From the NCBI GenBank assembly GCA_914767715.1, contig OU612069.1, positions 24,487,387-24,551,386 on the forward strand: a stretch of DNA of 64,000 nucleotides, read 5' to 3'. The DNA is from Membranipora membranacea (lineage: Eukaryota > Bryozoa > Gymnolaemata > Cheilostomatida > Membraniporidae). Positions 22,727 to 34,377 of the stretch are shown piece by piece. The stretch's first letter is position 1. Every line of letters begins with the position of its first letter. Position numbers and translations under genes: made by a program. A model generated the notes under the pieces. It made no database searches and was not told where the DNA came from. It worked only from the letters and a program-made list of their open reading frames with translations.

Positions 22727-22958
22727 AGACAGCTCTCGTCAACCTACACCAGTCCATCTAGAATACAGGAGCGGGACAGGATCGCTTATCTCCGTCACAT
22801 CAATGAAAACAGCCCCAGAGGCAGTCCTGTAACAATTGCTGGAGCAGATGAGCCTCTAAGAACAGGACAATTGGCGCTAAAGATCATCCGCCCTAAAAAA
22901 GATCTGGTAACTGAAAGATTTTACTATTGATGGACCAATCATCCCTCAAGTGGTCATG
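22727..22958 (+). pseudogene. Fused modules A and C, shortened
   Basis: Acceptor ttttatcag, then the A core as NSPRGSPVTIAGADEPLRTG and LALKIIRPKKDL. The sequence passes straight into a stub of module C (TIDGPIIPQVVM in another frame) ending at donor gtaagg. The Pro/Thr repeat between them is deleted and the junction shifts the frame, giving TGA at 22928-22930. Confidence 0.5.
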
Positions 22959-23645
22959 GTAAGGTTCTCTTGCTATGTGAGTTCAACATTGTAAAATGTC
23001 AAATACTATCCCGAGTAATCTGGTTACATATCTATCTTTTCATTTTTGCTCACAAGCTCATGCTAAAGTTCTATAACTGAAAACGATTTCATATTTTACA
23101 ATCACACTAAGTATTACTTGTTAACATGATGAAGGATATTATGCAGTTTTTATTATTAAACAGTTCCACTTATTTAACTCCCGTATAAAAATAATATACA
23201 TAAATTTGTATCTTTTGATTAGTGAAAACAATTGTTTCCCAATTTCTCTATCGGGAGTCATTCTGCCGGTGGAATTTGTTAAACAATCTTGGTCATGTGA
23301 TATGTCTATTTAGGTTATTTAATTGCTTTTTTGTACACACATGGTATTGTCACTTCTTATATTTTAAATGTATTTAGGAATTAAATTTGTGTTACCAAAA
23401 GGAAGTAAGTGTTAGTTTAACTATTAGTATTAGATTATTTGGTTGAAACGTTAATTTGAGAGCTTTCAATACTTCAGATAGGGCAAAAAATAGTTTATGC
23501 CGCAAAACCTTGGACAGAATATTATTTTGTAGCTATCAACCTCGGTAAAATGCATGGTATCTTTTGGAATTATTATGAAATAAAGCATAATTATAGGAAT
23601 TGAAATGTCAAAACAACAGTTTTTTTTAATTTACATTTTAAACAG

Positions 23646-23904
23646 GATCTAACCAGGCAATAAGTTCGGCAGACAGAGTCAGTGGAATGACACCTGATGT
23701 ATCTGGAATGTGGTATACCCACAGCCACCTAGCTATGCTCCGAATTCTAGACAGCAGGTCAGTTGTGCTCCCAGTCAAACTTCGAGCAGGCAGTATACAG
23801 CTCCATGTCGACCTAGCAGAGGGCGGCCACAAAGTTGGCAGGCCAGCTACTTCCAGTCCCCCAGAACCCTCAGTCAGTTACCATCAACAAGCAGCGTTAC
23901 TTGA
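23646..23904 (+). pseudogene. Module D/E last exon, copy with contiguous halves
   Basis: It opens as GSNQAISSADRVSGMTPDVS. One base is missing near 23716 relative to the copy at 38289, after which the Pro/Gln/Ser frame reads YPQPPSYAPNSRQQVSCAPS, QYTAPCRPSRGRPQSW and SPRTLSQLPSTSSVT, then TGA at 23902-23904. Here the two halves (D and E) are joined without the extra 60 bp seen at 8.7 kb, showing the likely ancestral form of the last exon. A pyrimidine-poor acceptor (tttaaacag) precedes it. Confidence 0.55.
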
Positions 23905-24008
23905 GAGTCTAACCCGTACAAAACATTAACATTTTCAGTATTTCCTATTTTGAATACACCACTCCTACATAGCCTGAGTGGTCAGCATTTAGTATTAGCG
24001 GAAGGACA

Positions 24009-24345
24009 TCCAATGTACCTGGCATGCGTTGTACTCCACGCCCATCTAACAAAGCACTAGCAAAATCTAGTTTTTAATTATTGATAGGATGTTTTGGCTA
24101 CCCTCTTGAGGAACGATTTAATCTGTATATTGTTGACATTGACAGCCTAAATTAAACTTACGAACAATGGATTCAAAAATAAGAAAGTCTTGGTTTAACC
24201 TGTAACTCTATCATATTTAATTTGAATCATTATGTTAAGTTTTTTTAATTTTCTAAAGTTTGTGCTAATTCTGTTCAAAGAATTGAGATTTTAAAGGCAG
24301 CCAAGGATCTACCGATATCAATGATATCGACGCCAACAAGACATA
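24009..24345 (+). repeat. Downstream repeat of the array unit, copy 3
   Basis: Parallel to 9022-9375 and 18913-19145: tacctggcatgcg, cccatctaacaaagc, then gattttaaaggcagccaagg. Open for about 50 codons in one frame (EILKAAKDLPISMIS), but the paralogues stop, so coding status is unproven. Confidence 0.4.
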
Positions 24346-24752
24346 TGAACTTATTATTGGACTTGCCAATACAAAGTTTACAACTATTCCTATTGATAAA
24401 AAGTGATAAATGTATTACGCCAAACGATAGCTCAGTAGGGCCAATTCAGTAGTCCTGAATCAGATAAAAAGCCAGCTTGTGGATTATCACAAACTGCAAT
24501 TAAAACATGAGAGCATGGACTATGACCTTTTTATAATACTTCAGTTACCATAACCAGCACCGAGAAATCATCCTATTAAATTTGCGCATGTTTTACTCAA
24601 CATCTATCTATATATACATTTATTTATATATATTTATCCTTTAGTACTTGCAATGTCAACATCAAGTGTCTTCAGCAAGCATAGTTTGCTACAACCCACT
24701 TTTGCATATTATGTGCATGTTGAAACAATGTATGGATTGCAAGTTTATGATA

Positions 24753-24960
24753 AAGTGCTTGTTTGTTTATAGTCTCGATACCCTGTGATACCGTGTGAGA
24801 AACCTAGATGTTATTCAGTATGGGTCTACAGACTTTGTAGACTAGTGTGGCACATGAGCATTGAAGTCGGATGCCCTTCCTGGCACCACTGTGATATGCC
24901 GGGAATCGAACTCGGGACCTCTCGATTGAGAGACCCACGCCCTATCCATTGCACCACGGC
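24753..24960 (-). mobile_element. tRNA-derived SINE with target duplications
   Basis: Read on the minus strand from 24960 it starts GCCGTGGTGCAATGGATAGG, a tRNA-like head with box A (TGGTGCAATGG) and box B (GAGTTCGATTCCC, 24900-24912). The body carries CCAGGAAGGGCATCC, a motif I recall from the bodies of several metazoan SINEs. It is flanked by an exact 15-bp duplication TGCAAGTTTATGATA (24738-24752 and 24961-24975). The paralogous segment at 10060-10090 lacks the SINE. About 208 bp. Confidence 0.85.
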
Positions 24961-25405
24961 TGCAAGTTTATGATATTGAATCCTAAAATTTTCAATGTTT
25001 TTGTAATAATACATATGGTTATTGATTGCTCATATGGGGCATTTGTTACACTGACTGCACCCTGTTAATTATTTGGTTTAGGTGCCTTGGTCTTAATTAA
25101 CAATTTAATAATTAATAAAACAATGAAATCCTCAAGTGAGCTTTGTGTAAGCAAAACAGAATCTAGCTTGAAAGCTTGACTACGGGTATTTTTAGGGATT
25201 AAATTAACTTCACCGGTCTCAATGGACAATCTTCCATGATTTTTCAGGCCATTCGTTGCATTCTGGGAATGTAATCTCTAATGAATCGTATTAGTGCAAC
25301 ATTTGGTGTTGCATTCAAAGTGTTATAGAAATGTTGTAGTACAGATTGATAACTCAAACCCTTCAGTTTGAACATCGCTGATTTAGGTTTTTGATGTTTT
25401 AACAG

Positions 25406-25588
25406 ATTCAGTGCTCCAGTCAACCTTCACCAGTCCATTTAGAAAACGGTAGCAAGACAGGATAGCGGATCTCAGTGACACCTTTACACTCAGTAAAGAA
25501 CAGCCCTAGAGGCAGTCCTGTGACAATCACTGTAGCAGAAGAGGCACTATGATCAGGGCAATCGGCGTCAAAAATCATCCGCCCTAAG
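25406..25588 (+). pseudogene. Module A exon, copy near 25.5 kb
   Basis: Acceptor tttaacag. The core reads ISVTPLHSVKNSPRGSPVTI and TVAEEAL, with a TAG just before RIS and a TGA replacing the Arg of LRTG. The RPKKEP end is cut at cgccctaag and runs into intron sequence of another copy (ttatgggataccagtattt). Confidence 0.5.
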
Positions 25589-25632
25589 TTATGGGATACC
25601 AGTATTTGATGTCAGCATTACTATTTTATCAG

Positions 25633-26026
25633 AGCCATCTAATAAAAACGGGAACGGAACAGGATCGCGGATCTCTGCACACCCCTTAACACAGTGAGGA
25701 ACACCACAAGAGGTAGTCCTGTGACAATGACCATACAACAAGACGCTCTCAAAAGGGGCAATTGGCGCTAAAGATCACCCGCCATAAAAAGAACCAGTAA
25801 GTTATGAGTACAAACAGAGATTTAGAAATATTCCCCCTCGTCACCTGGACATGGGCAGCAACTCCAAATACAGAATTAGCTTGATCAAACTTAATCTCGA
25901 TTGAGGCCTTCAAAGTCCTCTTGGTATTGTGAGCCTCAGACTTTTCAGCCTCAGACAATCTAGGTACCACTTTAAGAACCAATAGATTTTACTATCAATG
26001 AACCAATTATCCCTCAAGTGGTCATC
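25633..26026 (+). pseudogene. Second A copy running on into module C
   Basis: Acceptor ttttatcag; a shortened A module runs to 25796, followed without an intron by YEYKQ-like DNA and then the module C 5-prime flank (cttaatctcgattgaggcct) and C end (IIPQVVI) at donor gtcagg. Several stops. It supports the view that A and C belong to one exon in the ancestral gene. Confidence 0.45.
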
Positions 26027-26468
26027 GTCAGGCTTTTTGTTATGTAATTTCAACTTATAAAAATGTTAAACACTACCTCGAATAAAAGTTTCAATTTCTA
26101 TCTTTTCATTTTCGCTCACAAGCTCATGCAAAAGTTTTAAAACTGATAAAGTTTTTATATATTACAATCACACTTAAGATAACTCGCTTACATTATCCAC
26201 AATATAATACAGTTTTTATTGTTATACAGTTTCACTTATTTTGCCCCCATATTAAAATGCCATACATGAATTTATCTTTGAATTAGTGAAACTAACGTTT
26301 CCAATTTCTCTAGCGGGAATTGTCTATTATTCTGCCGGTGGAATTTATTATAAAATCCTGGTCTATGTCTATTTAGTCACTTCCCATGCGTTTATTGTAC
26401 ACTCATGGCATTGCCACTTCTTTTATTGTTCATGTATTTAAGTCATCACGTTTTTTGTCTGTTGATAG

Positions 26469-26708
26469 CTCTATGCGGGGTGAGTGGCGACTATCGAGAA
26501 CAGGGAACATGATTGAGAGATGGATCGGCGCCGAGAGGAAAAGAAGCTAAGAGATATTGAGAGCAGCGATGAGGAAATGGAGCAAGAAAAGGAGCAAACT
26601 TCAACTACACCTTTACTCTATAGACAGTCCGGCTTAACTGTCCACAAAGTTGTTGATCCAAAACACTGTCAAACTCATTTTAAGAAAAAAACTGCTACTC
26701 AGTGTTAG
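26469..26708 (+). pseudogene. Module B variant with alternative C-terminal tail
   Basis: Acceptor ttgatag, then the LYAG start of the module, a TGA, and from 26520 an open charged frame: MDRRREEKKLRDIESSDEEM, EQEKEQTSTTP. Instead of ending at the TTPQ donor it reads on into LLYRQSGLTVHKVV, PKHCQTHF and stops at TAG 26706-26708. A poly(A) signal AATAAA lies at 26815-26820. The copy at 38929 has the same tail, so it is an old alternative last exon or a recombinant. One base change in the 5-prime part keeps it from a full reading frame. Confidence 0.5.
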
Positions 26709-26814
26709 ACTAAAAGATTTTTTTTCAGCAATACTTTATCGATTTTCTTTCGAGCTTTTTTGTTTATCCCACCGTATTATTAAAAAAAGGCTTGTCTTAC
26801 ATTCTTGCAGCTGA

Positions 26815-26820
26815 AATAAA
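26815..26820 (+). terminator. Candidate poly(A) signal AATAAA
   Basis: AATAAA about 107 bp after the stop of the module B variant; the equivalent at 39283-39288 is kept in the duplicate. A second AATAAA follows about 35 bp later. Assigned by position only. Confidence 0.35.
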
Positions 26821-27588
26821 AACCATTTATCATCCAGTCATCGCTTCTCTAAATAAAATGACCCTCAACTCTCGACTTTAGAATATATGCTTTAGCTTCT
26901 AAAGAGCTTCCCCCATAAGTCATGCAGTTTGGACCTCATAGTGCAATGTGTATTGTACTGCACCAGGCTGGATTGTTGACTGCAGCCCTGATTGATTTTG
27001 TGTCAATTACATTTCTGATATTTTGAATTTGACAGTGATGGAGGGAAGCGAATGGCCTCGAAGTAGCAGCACCGCAATTCTGTCCATACGGCTATACTAC
27101 TAATATTAGGTAAGAAGGTGTGGCTCTGTTGTGTTTTAGATCTTGCCGCAAGATTTCTAGTTTTAATGACGATTCAGGTATGTATACCGCCTCCTTACAA
27201 AGGGCAAATAGTTTCCTGCTTTTCTTTAAAATTTTGCTGAATAACATTCAAAAAATGTTGAGTTGAGTTCTGAATTGTTAGTCTATTATCTGTGATGTTG
27301 AATGTGTTAATAGCTTCTCATTAGAGTGAAAACACTCTCAGTATAGTCACATGAGAGAGTAGACAGTTTCTGACGATCATATATGACAAGGTTATTTACA
27401 TCGTCTCTTCATCATTTATCAGGCCATTTGTTGCATTCTTAGAATGTAATCTCTATTGAATCGTATTAGTTCAAGATTTCTAATTGTTGCTTTCACAGTG
27501 TTATTCGTTTAGCTCTGATTGATGCCTCAAACATTCATTTCAACACTGCTGAATAAAGTGTTTGATCTCAACTTTGCTATTTTATCAG

Positions 27589-27949
27589 AGCCAGCTCCCG
27601 TCGACCTACACCGATCCATCTAGAAAACCGGAGCGAGGTAGGATTGCGGATCTCAGTGACGCCTCTACATTCAGTAAAGAATAGCCCCAGAGGCTCTCCT
27701 GTCACAATATATATTCAACAAGATGCTCTACAATCAGGGCAGTTGGGACTCAAAATCGTCCGACCTAAGAAAGAGCCAATAAGTTACGAGTACAAGCAGG
27801 GACCAGATCATGGCCTGACCATTCTGCCTCAGACCATTTCACTACCCACCATCTCTCAGCCCTCCATCTAGCCACCCATCATACCACTCCAACTTGAGGA
27901 ACCAATGGACTTGACCATTGATGAACCAATAATACCTCAAGTGGCCATG
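27589..27949 (+). pseudogene. Fused A+C exon, nearly intact
   Basis: Between acceptor ttttatcag and donor gtaagg one frame runs the whole exon except for a single TAG at 27869-27871. It reads, in pieces, RPTPIHLENRS, RISVTPLHSVKNSPRGSPVT, LKIVRPKKEPISYEYKQG, LPQTISLPTISQPSI, stop, PPIIPLQLEEPMDLTIDEPI, IPQVAM. The copy at 41286 has TCG (Ser) at the stop, so one base change explains the break. It enters in phase 2 and leaves in phase 0. The N-terminal half is basic; the C-terminal half is a Pro/Thr/Ile repeat. No known domain recognised. The next exon in the model is module B. Confidence 0.6.
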
Positions 27950-28473
27950 GTAAGGTTTTGTGCTTCATTAATATACTTGTAACATGTTGAATATTAGCCT
28001 GAGTAACCTGGTTAAGTTTCTATCTTACGAAGCTACTCAGTATTTGCATGTCAAACTCATGCCCAAGGTCTAAAACTGAAAAGTGCTTTTATATTTTACA
28101 TTCCACCCAAGATAACTCGCCAACATGATGAATGCTATAATACAGTTTTTATTGTGATACAGTTTATTCCACTCATTTAACTTCCTTATTAAATTGCCAT
28201 GTAAAAGTTAAGTTTTTATAAGATTTGTTAAACAATCCTGGACATTAATTATTTGATAGTCAATTGAGGCTTTTCCCATGCACTTATTGTGTACTCATGG
28301 TATTGTCACTTGTGATATTCTCTTTGTTTTTTAGTATTTATGTTTTTTTTGTTAAAAGCCATTCAGTTCATTTTGTTTTGTCGTATACTTGATGCATATT
28401 TGAAGGTCATGATGCCTCATACCAATTAATTACAATATTGCCGAATCAAGTATTCAAATTTACATTTTATCAG

Positions 28474-28661
28474 GTCAAGCACCCGTCAGCATACACCAGT
28501 CCATCTAGAAAATCGGAGCAAGACAGGATTGTGATTCCAGTCACTCCCCTCCCCTCTGTAAGAAATAGCCTAAGAGAAAGCCCCGTTACTATTACGGTCT
28601 CGCAAGACTCTCTCCGAACTGGGCGATAGGGGCTCAAGATAATACGCCCTACAAGTAACCA
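28474..28661 (+). pseudogene. Module A exon, diverged type
   Basis: Acceptor ttttatcag. It reads VIPVTPLPSVRNSLRESPVT, then ITVSQDSLRTG and a TAG; the RPKK end is replaced by tacaagtaaccag before donor taagtt-type sequence. It is the partner of 42552-42711 in the large duplication. Confidence 0.5.
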
Positions 28662-30190
28662 GTAAGTTACAAGTAAAATCAGGGATTTTGGGATACACCC
28701 AATGGTACAAGATGACAGCTTTGAGTTGCCCCCTTTGCTAGAAATTTTTCATTTAAACTCAACCATCATGTCAGCTCTTTGGGCAGAATATTTTTTAGAA
28801 TTTTTTTTAAAACAAACACTTATGAAACCTGAACAAGAATCTACACAGCACATCGATCAGCATTGACAGAATACTTTTGAGAATATTATACGAGGACTAT
28901 GTACAAAGCCTGTATAAATTTGCTTCTTTATCAGGAATTGTACTTAGATCAGGGCTATGTTGGCTCTCCACAAAGTTAAACAGGAGTTGACGGAACATCA
29001 GTTTCTAAGAGCTGTTACTCCAAATCTTTGTGTGAGAATTCACTAAGTCAGTGAGAATCCTTCACTTCTTTTCAATCTTGATCTTGTGCTTCTTGGTCAA
29101 CCGATGTGAAAGGGCTTTTGACCAAACGAGGACAGAATCGTAATTCTTTATTGAGGTTCAGAACTTTAGGAAAATAACTTACATGATCAATTGAGAAACA
29201 GCTCCAACCCAGTTCATTTCTTAGGTGACCCCGAATAAGGACAAGAACATGCAGTGAACCAGCAGGCCTAGGAAAAATATGTGCCGTGGGCTGCAATCTA
29301 CTTCTGAAGTGGAAACATACCACTGAGCTATATCTTAGGGTGTTGGTGATAAGGTAATACATTCTTTGATATTTTATAATACAACTAATGTTTTCATCAT
29401 CAATCAACCCTGAACTGTATTTTTTTTATCATACTAACATATTAAATTTAACCAATCTGGAAAAAAAAGTTATTTTTCTTTCTTAAGCATACTTTTATTT
29501 ATTTATCTTTTTATCTGTTTATCGTGTCCAACTCATAAACTCGGGTGGGATGTCCTAGCATATCATTCAACAGTTTGTGTTACCAACACAAGTTTTGAAT
29601 CATTAATCCTTACAACTTTTCCATGGTCATTTGACTGATTTTGAGGAAAAAGGATTCACATTCTCATTGGAAACCTTTTCACAGGCTGAGCTTTTGCATG
29701 CAAGCGCGCTATGATATGTACGTGAATAGTACAACAATCAGAGCACAGTAAGCACTGCAGGTTTTATTTGTGTCAAACTAATATTAAGATTTCAGAGGAA
29801 TACGCAGTATATGAAAAAGATGAAGCTGACCAACTGATATTGTTATATCACCAGTTTGATCACATATAGGTGTTTGTTAGAATTTAGAATTTCTTTGGTT
29901 TCAAATCATCTTGCAACCAATTATTTATAGTTTGTTATTTTCTTATTATTTTTCGCAGTGTTCTGAATTTATGGTTATTATTGGCATAAAAAAAGAGCTA
30001 AATAAGAGGCAAAGGTATTTTGAAAATGTGGCAGTTTAATCTTTGCTATAAGAGAAAGAGTTGTGATTGGAACAACCCAGGCCATAAGGTTTCACTTTGG
30101 TCATAAAACTGCAAAAACATGAAACATATTAATGTGCTCGAATGTCATCAATTAAAAAGATATGCATTTTTTTATTGTGATCGATAAAGT
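28662..30190. repeat. Intronic sequence shared with the duplicate copy
   Basis: 28662-29430 matches 42712-43470 (ggatacacccaatggtacaagatgacagc, ctaagtcagtga, caaccctgaactgta). 29640-29870 is a copy of the repeat at 10830-11050. No gene found; the minus-strand frame at 29072-29407 is not kept in the duplicate. Confidence 0.5.
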
Positions 30191-30329
30191 TTTAGTTTGA
30201 CATATTGCCGGCCCAGCTGATATTGATGCTCTGCATCATAAAAAAGGACAATATTTTTCTTAATTTTGTTTTCTTGAATTATTTTTTAGGTTTTACTAGT
30301 CTCCTACAAATGTACCCAAAGACTTCTAG

Positions 30330-31770
30330 CCTGCATCCATAACAGCAACTTCTTCAACAACTCAAGCACTGCCTTCTATCTCAACAACACCAGACCCTGT
30401 CCCATCTTCGTCACCTACCCCCACCAAATCACACCTCGTTCCCAGTCTCAAACCTTCAGTTTAAACGACACTGAATTGACCCGTTATTGTAAGCGCCGTA
30501 AAGATCAATGGAGATGAAACATTGCTAAGACCAATCGTCAGAAGGGAGCTGCCTACATAGGCCAGATAACTGGAACTCAATGCAAGCTAAAGCAGTGAAC
30601 TTTACTGAAAACTATATCTAAAAATGTGCAAGGCAAGAGCCAGGGAGGGATATCCAAGGAAGGCAAAGACAAAATTTTAGAAAATTCTTGAGTCTTGGCA
30701 ATGAAATAAAACAGACATCATTCTAATACAGAATAATAGTACCGAAAGACACAAACTGATGTAGGAGAAGCGATATAAAGGCAAAAAATCAGTCAGTTGA
30801 GTTTTACATTAAAGGGCAACCAGGGTTTCAAACAACTTCTCATTGGCCCTCATTGATCAATAGCAGATTGCACCTTCTGCAGAGGGAAAGAGACAAAATC
30901 TAGTTCGGATGATAATTCAGCCAGAATTCTTCTTACTCAAACTCAGCTAAAATAGAATACCACAGAGCAGTTTCCTGTTCCTGTTATTATTTAGCCTGTG
31001 CTCTATCATCATTACAGCAATTTCTTGGAACCTCCCCTAAATCGAAGTATTACCCCGCTTTGAGTCAGCAACTAGTTTGAGTTTTGCATCGCGTAATGCA
31101 CAAAGCTGATGCTGCCTTGTACATTATTTACTACCCATTGTTGCATTGCTGCGAAACCTTGGTTGCCCTTTAACAATCGGTCATGAACTCATAACAGTGT
31201 CATTCTGGCAACTAAAGTGATTTCGAAATCACGAATCATCAGATTCTCTGAGAAGAGGGATGAGCACGGCAATTCAAGTGATTGAGCTACCAACCAGCTC
31301 TGGAACCGGACTACAGATGACTTAAAGCACTTCGCGAGAGAGCATATAGCCTCTGATCCAAGAGGTAAGTCTCAGTACGTCAGGGCCACATCAAAGAAAG
31401 ATTATGTTGAGGGAACACTGACACTGTAAAATATGTATCGACTGTATATGGAGTGGAGCGCTGCTGCTGGATATGATTGTGTCTCGGAATATGTTTACTA
31501 TGATATTATTAACAAACCATCCTGTCTTTCCATAAACCAAAGTCGGACCTCTGCGACAAGTGCAAACTCTAGGACAACAAACGATGTTATGACTGAGGAG
31601 GAAATTGAGCATAATGCTAAACACAAAACCAACAGGACCCAAACATCAGACCAATGAAAAAGTGATAATAAAACCACAGAACCAACCATCCGTGTGACAT
31701 ATGATACTGGAAAATTTATTCTCCCTTCTTCAAACAAACATTTCCTACATATCATATTGAAGAAAATTGA
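30330..31770 (+). pseudogene. DDE-like invertebrate repeat protein, copy 2 (split by a MITE)
   Basis: After acceptor gacttctag: the Ser/Thr/Pro linker, then HCKRRKDQWR, a TGA, NIAKTNRQKGAAY, and after breaks the KDTN-type stretch up to the MITE at 30813. Beyond the MITE: an EHIASDPRGKSQYVR-like block near 31330-31385, TSKKDYVEGTLTL, MYRLYMEWSAAAGYDCVSEY, and in the +1 frame LSFHKPKSDLCDKCKL (31527-31575), a Cys pair typical of the family. Near 31690 lies VTYD...NLFSLLQTNIS. Many frameshifts and stops. A non-functional copy. Confidence 0.6.
30813..31169 (+). mobile_element. 357-bp TTAA-flanked MITE, copy 1
   Basis: Inverted ends of 17 bp with one mismatch (AGGGCAACCAGGGTTTC at the left; AGGGCAACCAAGGTTTC as the reverse complement of the right). 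It is flanked by TTAA at 30809-30812 and 31170-31173. The paralogue at 44325-44328 has a single TTAA, which is the empty site. The joined sequence TTAAAGGGC is close to the TTAAAGGRR ends known from T2/Kolobok MITEs of Xenopus; piggyBac is the other TTAA-targeting choice. No coding capacity. Confidence 0.9.
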
Positions 31771-33420
31771 ACACAAATTTTGATAAAATTGTAGGATAGC
31801 ATCCAGATGCATCACAACTCATCCTCTGGTCCAACTCCTCGTTCCTCAGAACAAATACGGTTACAGAATAGGTTTGAATATACTAAGGTGAGACAAAAAA
31901 GAATCAAACCACATCCCTCAACAAACAAACAAGACCAGGATATCAACAGGCAGGACACATCGTGCCAGAACCAACTAAAAGTTGTTCGAAGAATCTTTCC
32001 CCAAGGAAAAGGAAAATGACGTGAGAAAAAATATGAACTATGATGTGAGGCTGGATGACTAGACAAGTAAAAGAGCTGAGTAAACAATCATAAATGGCAA
32101 TCCAATATCTCAGATATGGATAATTTTTCTACATACTGAGATGAGACTGACAAAATGATCGTAGCTGCTCCCTCAGCAAAATAAAGCCTTCAAATGCTTG
32201 AGAAAAAAAGAAGAAGAGGAAATTGACAGGCAGGATACATTTCCCGAACCAACAAAAACACTCCAGTTGTGGAGAGAACCTTTTCCAAAGGAAAATGAAC
32301 GTAATTAGTGAACATTAGAAGGCAACAAATCTGTTCCTTTCATGAAAAAAAACTAGAGAAGGCTATGGTTGTTTGAAGCTATTGGCACTGTTGCCTGCAT
32401 CCATGCGCTGTATCTTGATGATTGTAAGATAACTTTTGGATTATCCATGATTTCAACCCCAATTATGCCTATATTACATACAGTTCCCATTATGGACATA
32501 ATTCTAGCAAGAAATAATTTGATTACAGGGTACAACATTCTTTTAGTTCATACAGGGCATACAAACTTGTTCATTTCATAATTGGATAAAGTGTTATTTC
32601 AGCGTGATTACAACACTAAATATAAAAATGGTGATGTTACAACTTACCAATATATTGAGGTACAGCATGAAGTAACCGTCTGTTGAGCAAAGAGGAAGGA
32701 AAATCACGCCAATGTTGGTTGAGAGTCTTGCTGCCTACTAGTATTCGAATATCGAAGATCACTGTGCAAATTTCTTCTACATTGCTCAAGACGTAACGAT
32801 TTGCTCAATGACACAATACATAGATCAGATCCCAATATTTGTATTTGAAACTTGGTGTGTTATGTTTTGCACTACGTTGTCAATGACATTGATGACATAA
32901 ATAAAACAGCAATGACTAAACCCAAATCAGTGGGCTCTAATCGATGCCATGATGCCTCATAAATGTCTCGCACTAAGCGACAGACAATTTTGCAGGGCAA
33001 AGAAAACAACATTATCCAAACATCCTCCACACTTATTAGTTTTCATCACTCGCCCATATTAAAATTATTATGGCAGGTTAGACTAGTTTAGCAGCATGGT
33101 AACTGGAAGCCTGGGCACTTTAAATCCAACATATACGTCAAATAGTATACACGCCAACAAAAGCTTGCCTACCTTTCTAGACAGAGACTAGCAAAATTGC
33201 ACAAATATATTGGGAATAATCACCATCAAGTTTTCATCCAGAGATAGATATATTCATATATCCAAAGAGTTGTCATTGTAACAACAAGATATTATTTCTA
33301 AAATAAAAAGTGTGTGATTTACCAATATCACCCATTAAAGGTACAGGATATTACCACAATGGCCAGTACACCTGAATGAGAGGATGCTTGAATAAACAGT
33401 ATACCATTTTGTGTGTTTTA
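31771..33420 (+). repeat. 3-prime part of repeated block, copy 2
   Basis: Non-coding by my reading. Carries the empty site of the 2.2-kb transposon (aaggtgagacaaaaaag near 31885) and the segment tccatgatttcaaccccaatta shared with 14578 and 45365. The final part (33091-33420) matches 46021-46345 (gcctgggcac, cagtacacctgaatgag, accatttgtgtg). Confidence 0.55.
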
Positions 33421-34094
33421 AAATAAGTTAGTTGCCGACTTGGAGTAATATTTCTTTATCAGTTCAAATAGAAATAAAATACAGTGTAAGCTAATTAATT
33501 CAAACTTTATAATACAAAACTCCTGGAACTCAGACAAGAAAAATTGGTCGCTTCAGCCAGATCTCAATTCATTCTGATGTTACTAAATTGAGTCCTTGCT
33601 TAAATAGAACAAATTTTTGTGGTCCCAGAGGTTTGAATTAAGTGCACTGCGCTGTATCATGATTAATTTTACTGGAGCTGCGTGGTTGTTGGATAAGAGA
33701 TGTCACATGAGTCATATCTGTGAAAAGCGCAGAATGAAACTAGTTGTGATAGATTAGATGTCTACTATAGCTATGATTACAATGTTTTCTACATGATTTA
33801 CATACTGCCAAATAATACTGATGTTAATTTTCCCAAATAAACTACTCCTTTAAATTCCTTATTACATCACAAATCTCAAAATCCAATAATAATGTTAGGA
33901 TGCATATTTAATTTGGACAAATCAATTTTCAAAATGTTGTGTTGTTCGTTGGTGTCCACATGAAGGACAAGACAACAAACAAGATGAGAAAGAGTGAGTG
34001 ATTGTATTGGGGGAATATTGATGTCAGGAGTGTAATGAGCAAAGGTTATTCATAGAGGGACTGGCATGGAATTACTAGTCATGAATATTTGACT
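33421..34094. other. No gene seen; end of the duplicated segment
   Basis: Single-copy in this window as far as I can see. No supported exon or repeat; a change to less AT-rich sequence begins at about 34095. Confidence 0.3.
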
Positions 34095-34377
34095 ATTTGA
34101 ATATTTGAGGTGTGGTACAGAGGGCAGGGCGGCCAGCTGCAGTGGCTTGATGAAATCAACTTCCTAGAGAAGCGTTATAATGACTCTAGGTCATTAATAC
34201 TGTGTCTCGCTAACCAGCAAATGGCAAAGCTGAACTTCGACTCGATAGCGCAGCTAGTTGTCAGAGGACGCCCGGGGAGAAGCACATATGGTGCCAAAGC
34301 CTCATGCTGGGACTGAGCACACAGACACCAGTGATGAGGAAGATGTTCGCCCTCTCTCAGGGTCATTAGTAGGATAA
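34095..34377 (+). CDS. Candidate C-terminal exon(s) of an unknown gene
   Basis: Two frames look protein-like. Frame 1 reads QLQWLDEINFLEKRYNDSRS, LILCLANQQMAKLNFDSIAQ and stops at TGA 34314-34316. From a possible acceptor (ttgtcag, 34258-34264) frame 2 reads EDARGEAHMVPKPHAG, TEHTDTSDEEDVRPLSGSLV and stops at TAA 34375-34377. The acidic TDTSDEED tail, the higher GC content and a downstream AATAAA at 34659-34664 suggest a real 3-prime end of a gene. The two frames could be one protein joined by a frameshift or intron. No start exon was located, and I do not recognise the family. Confidence 0.35.

Larger units (their letters stand above)
26170..33420 (+). repeat. Large segmental duplication, left copy
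   Basis: Aligns with 38630-46345 in the same orientation: module B variant, A+C exon, A exon, shared intron (28662-29430 with 42712-43470), then the DDE-like block and its 3-prime part. Likeness by eye is high (well above 90 percent) over the first 2.3 kb and lower further on. Differences include a TTAA MITE only in this copy and an extra C-B-A segment only in the other. Confidence 0.8.

Noticed and set aside
24900-24960. A functional tRNA gene on the minus strand
   Set aside because: The acceptor stem does not close properly and the piece has a SINE body and target duplications.
24785-25014. Short frames on both strands near 24.8-25.0 kb
   Set aside because: They read through the SINE and its tRNA-like head.
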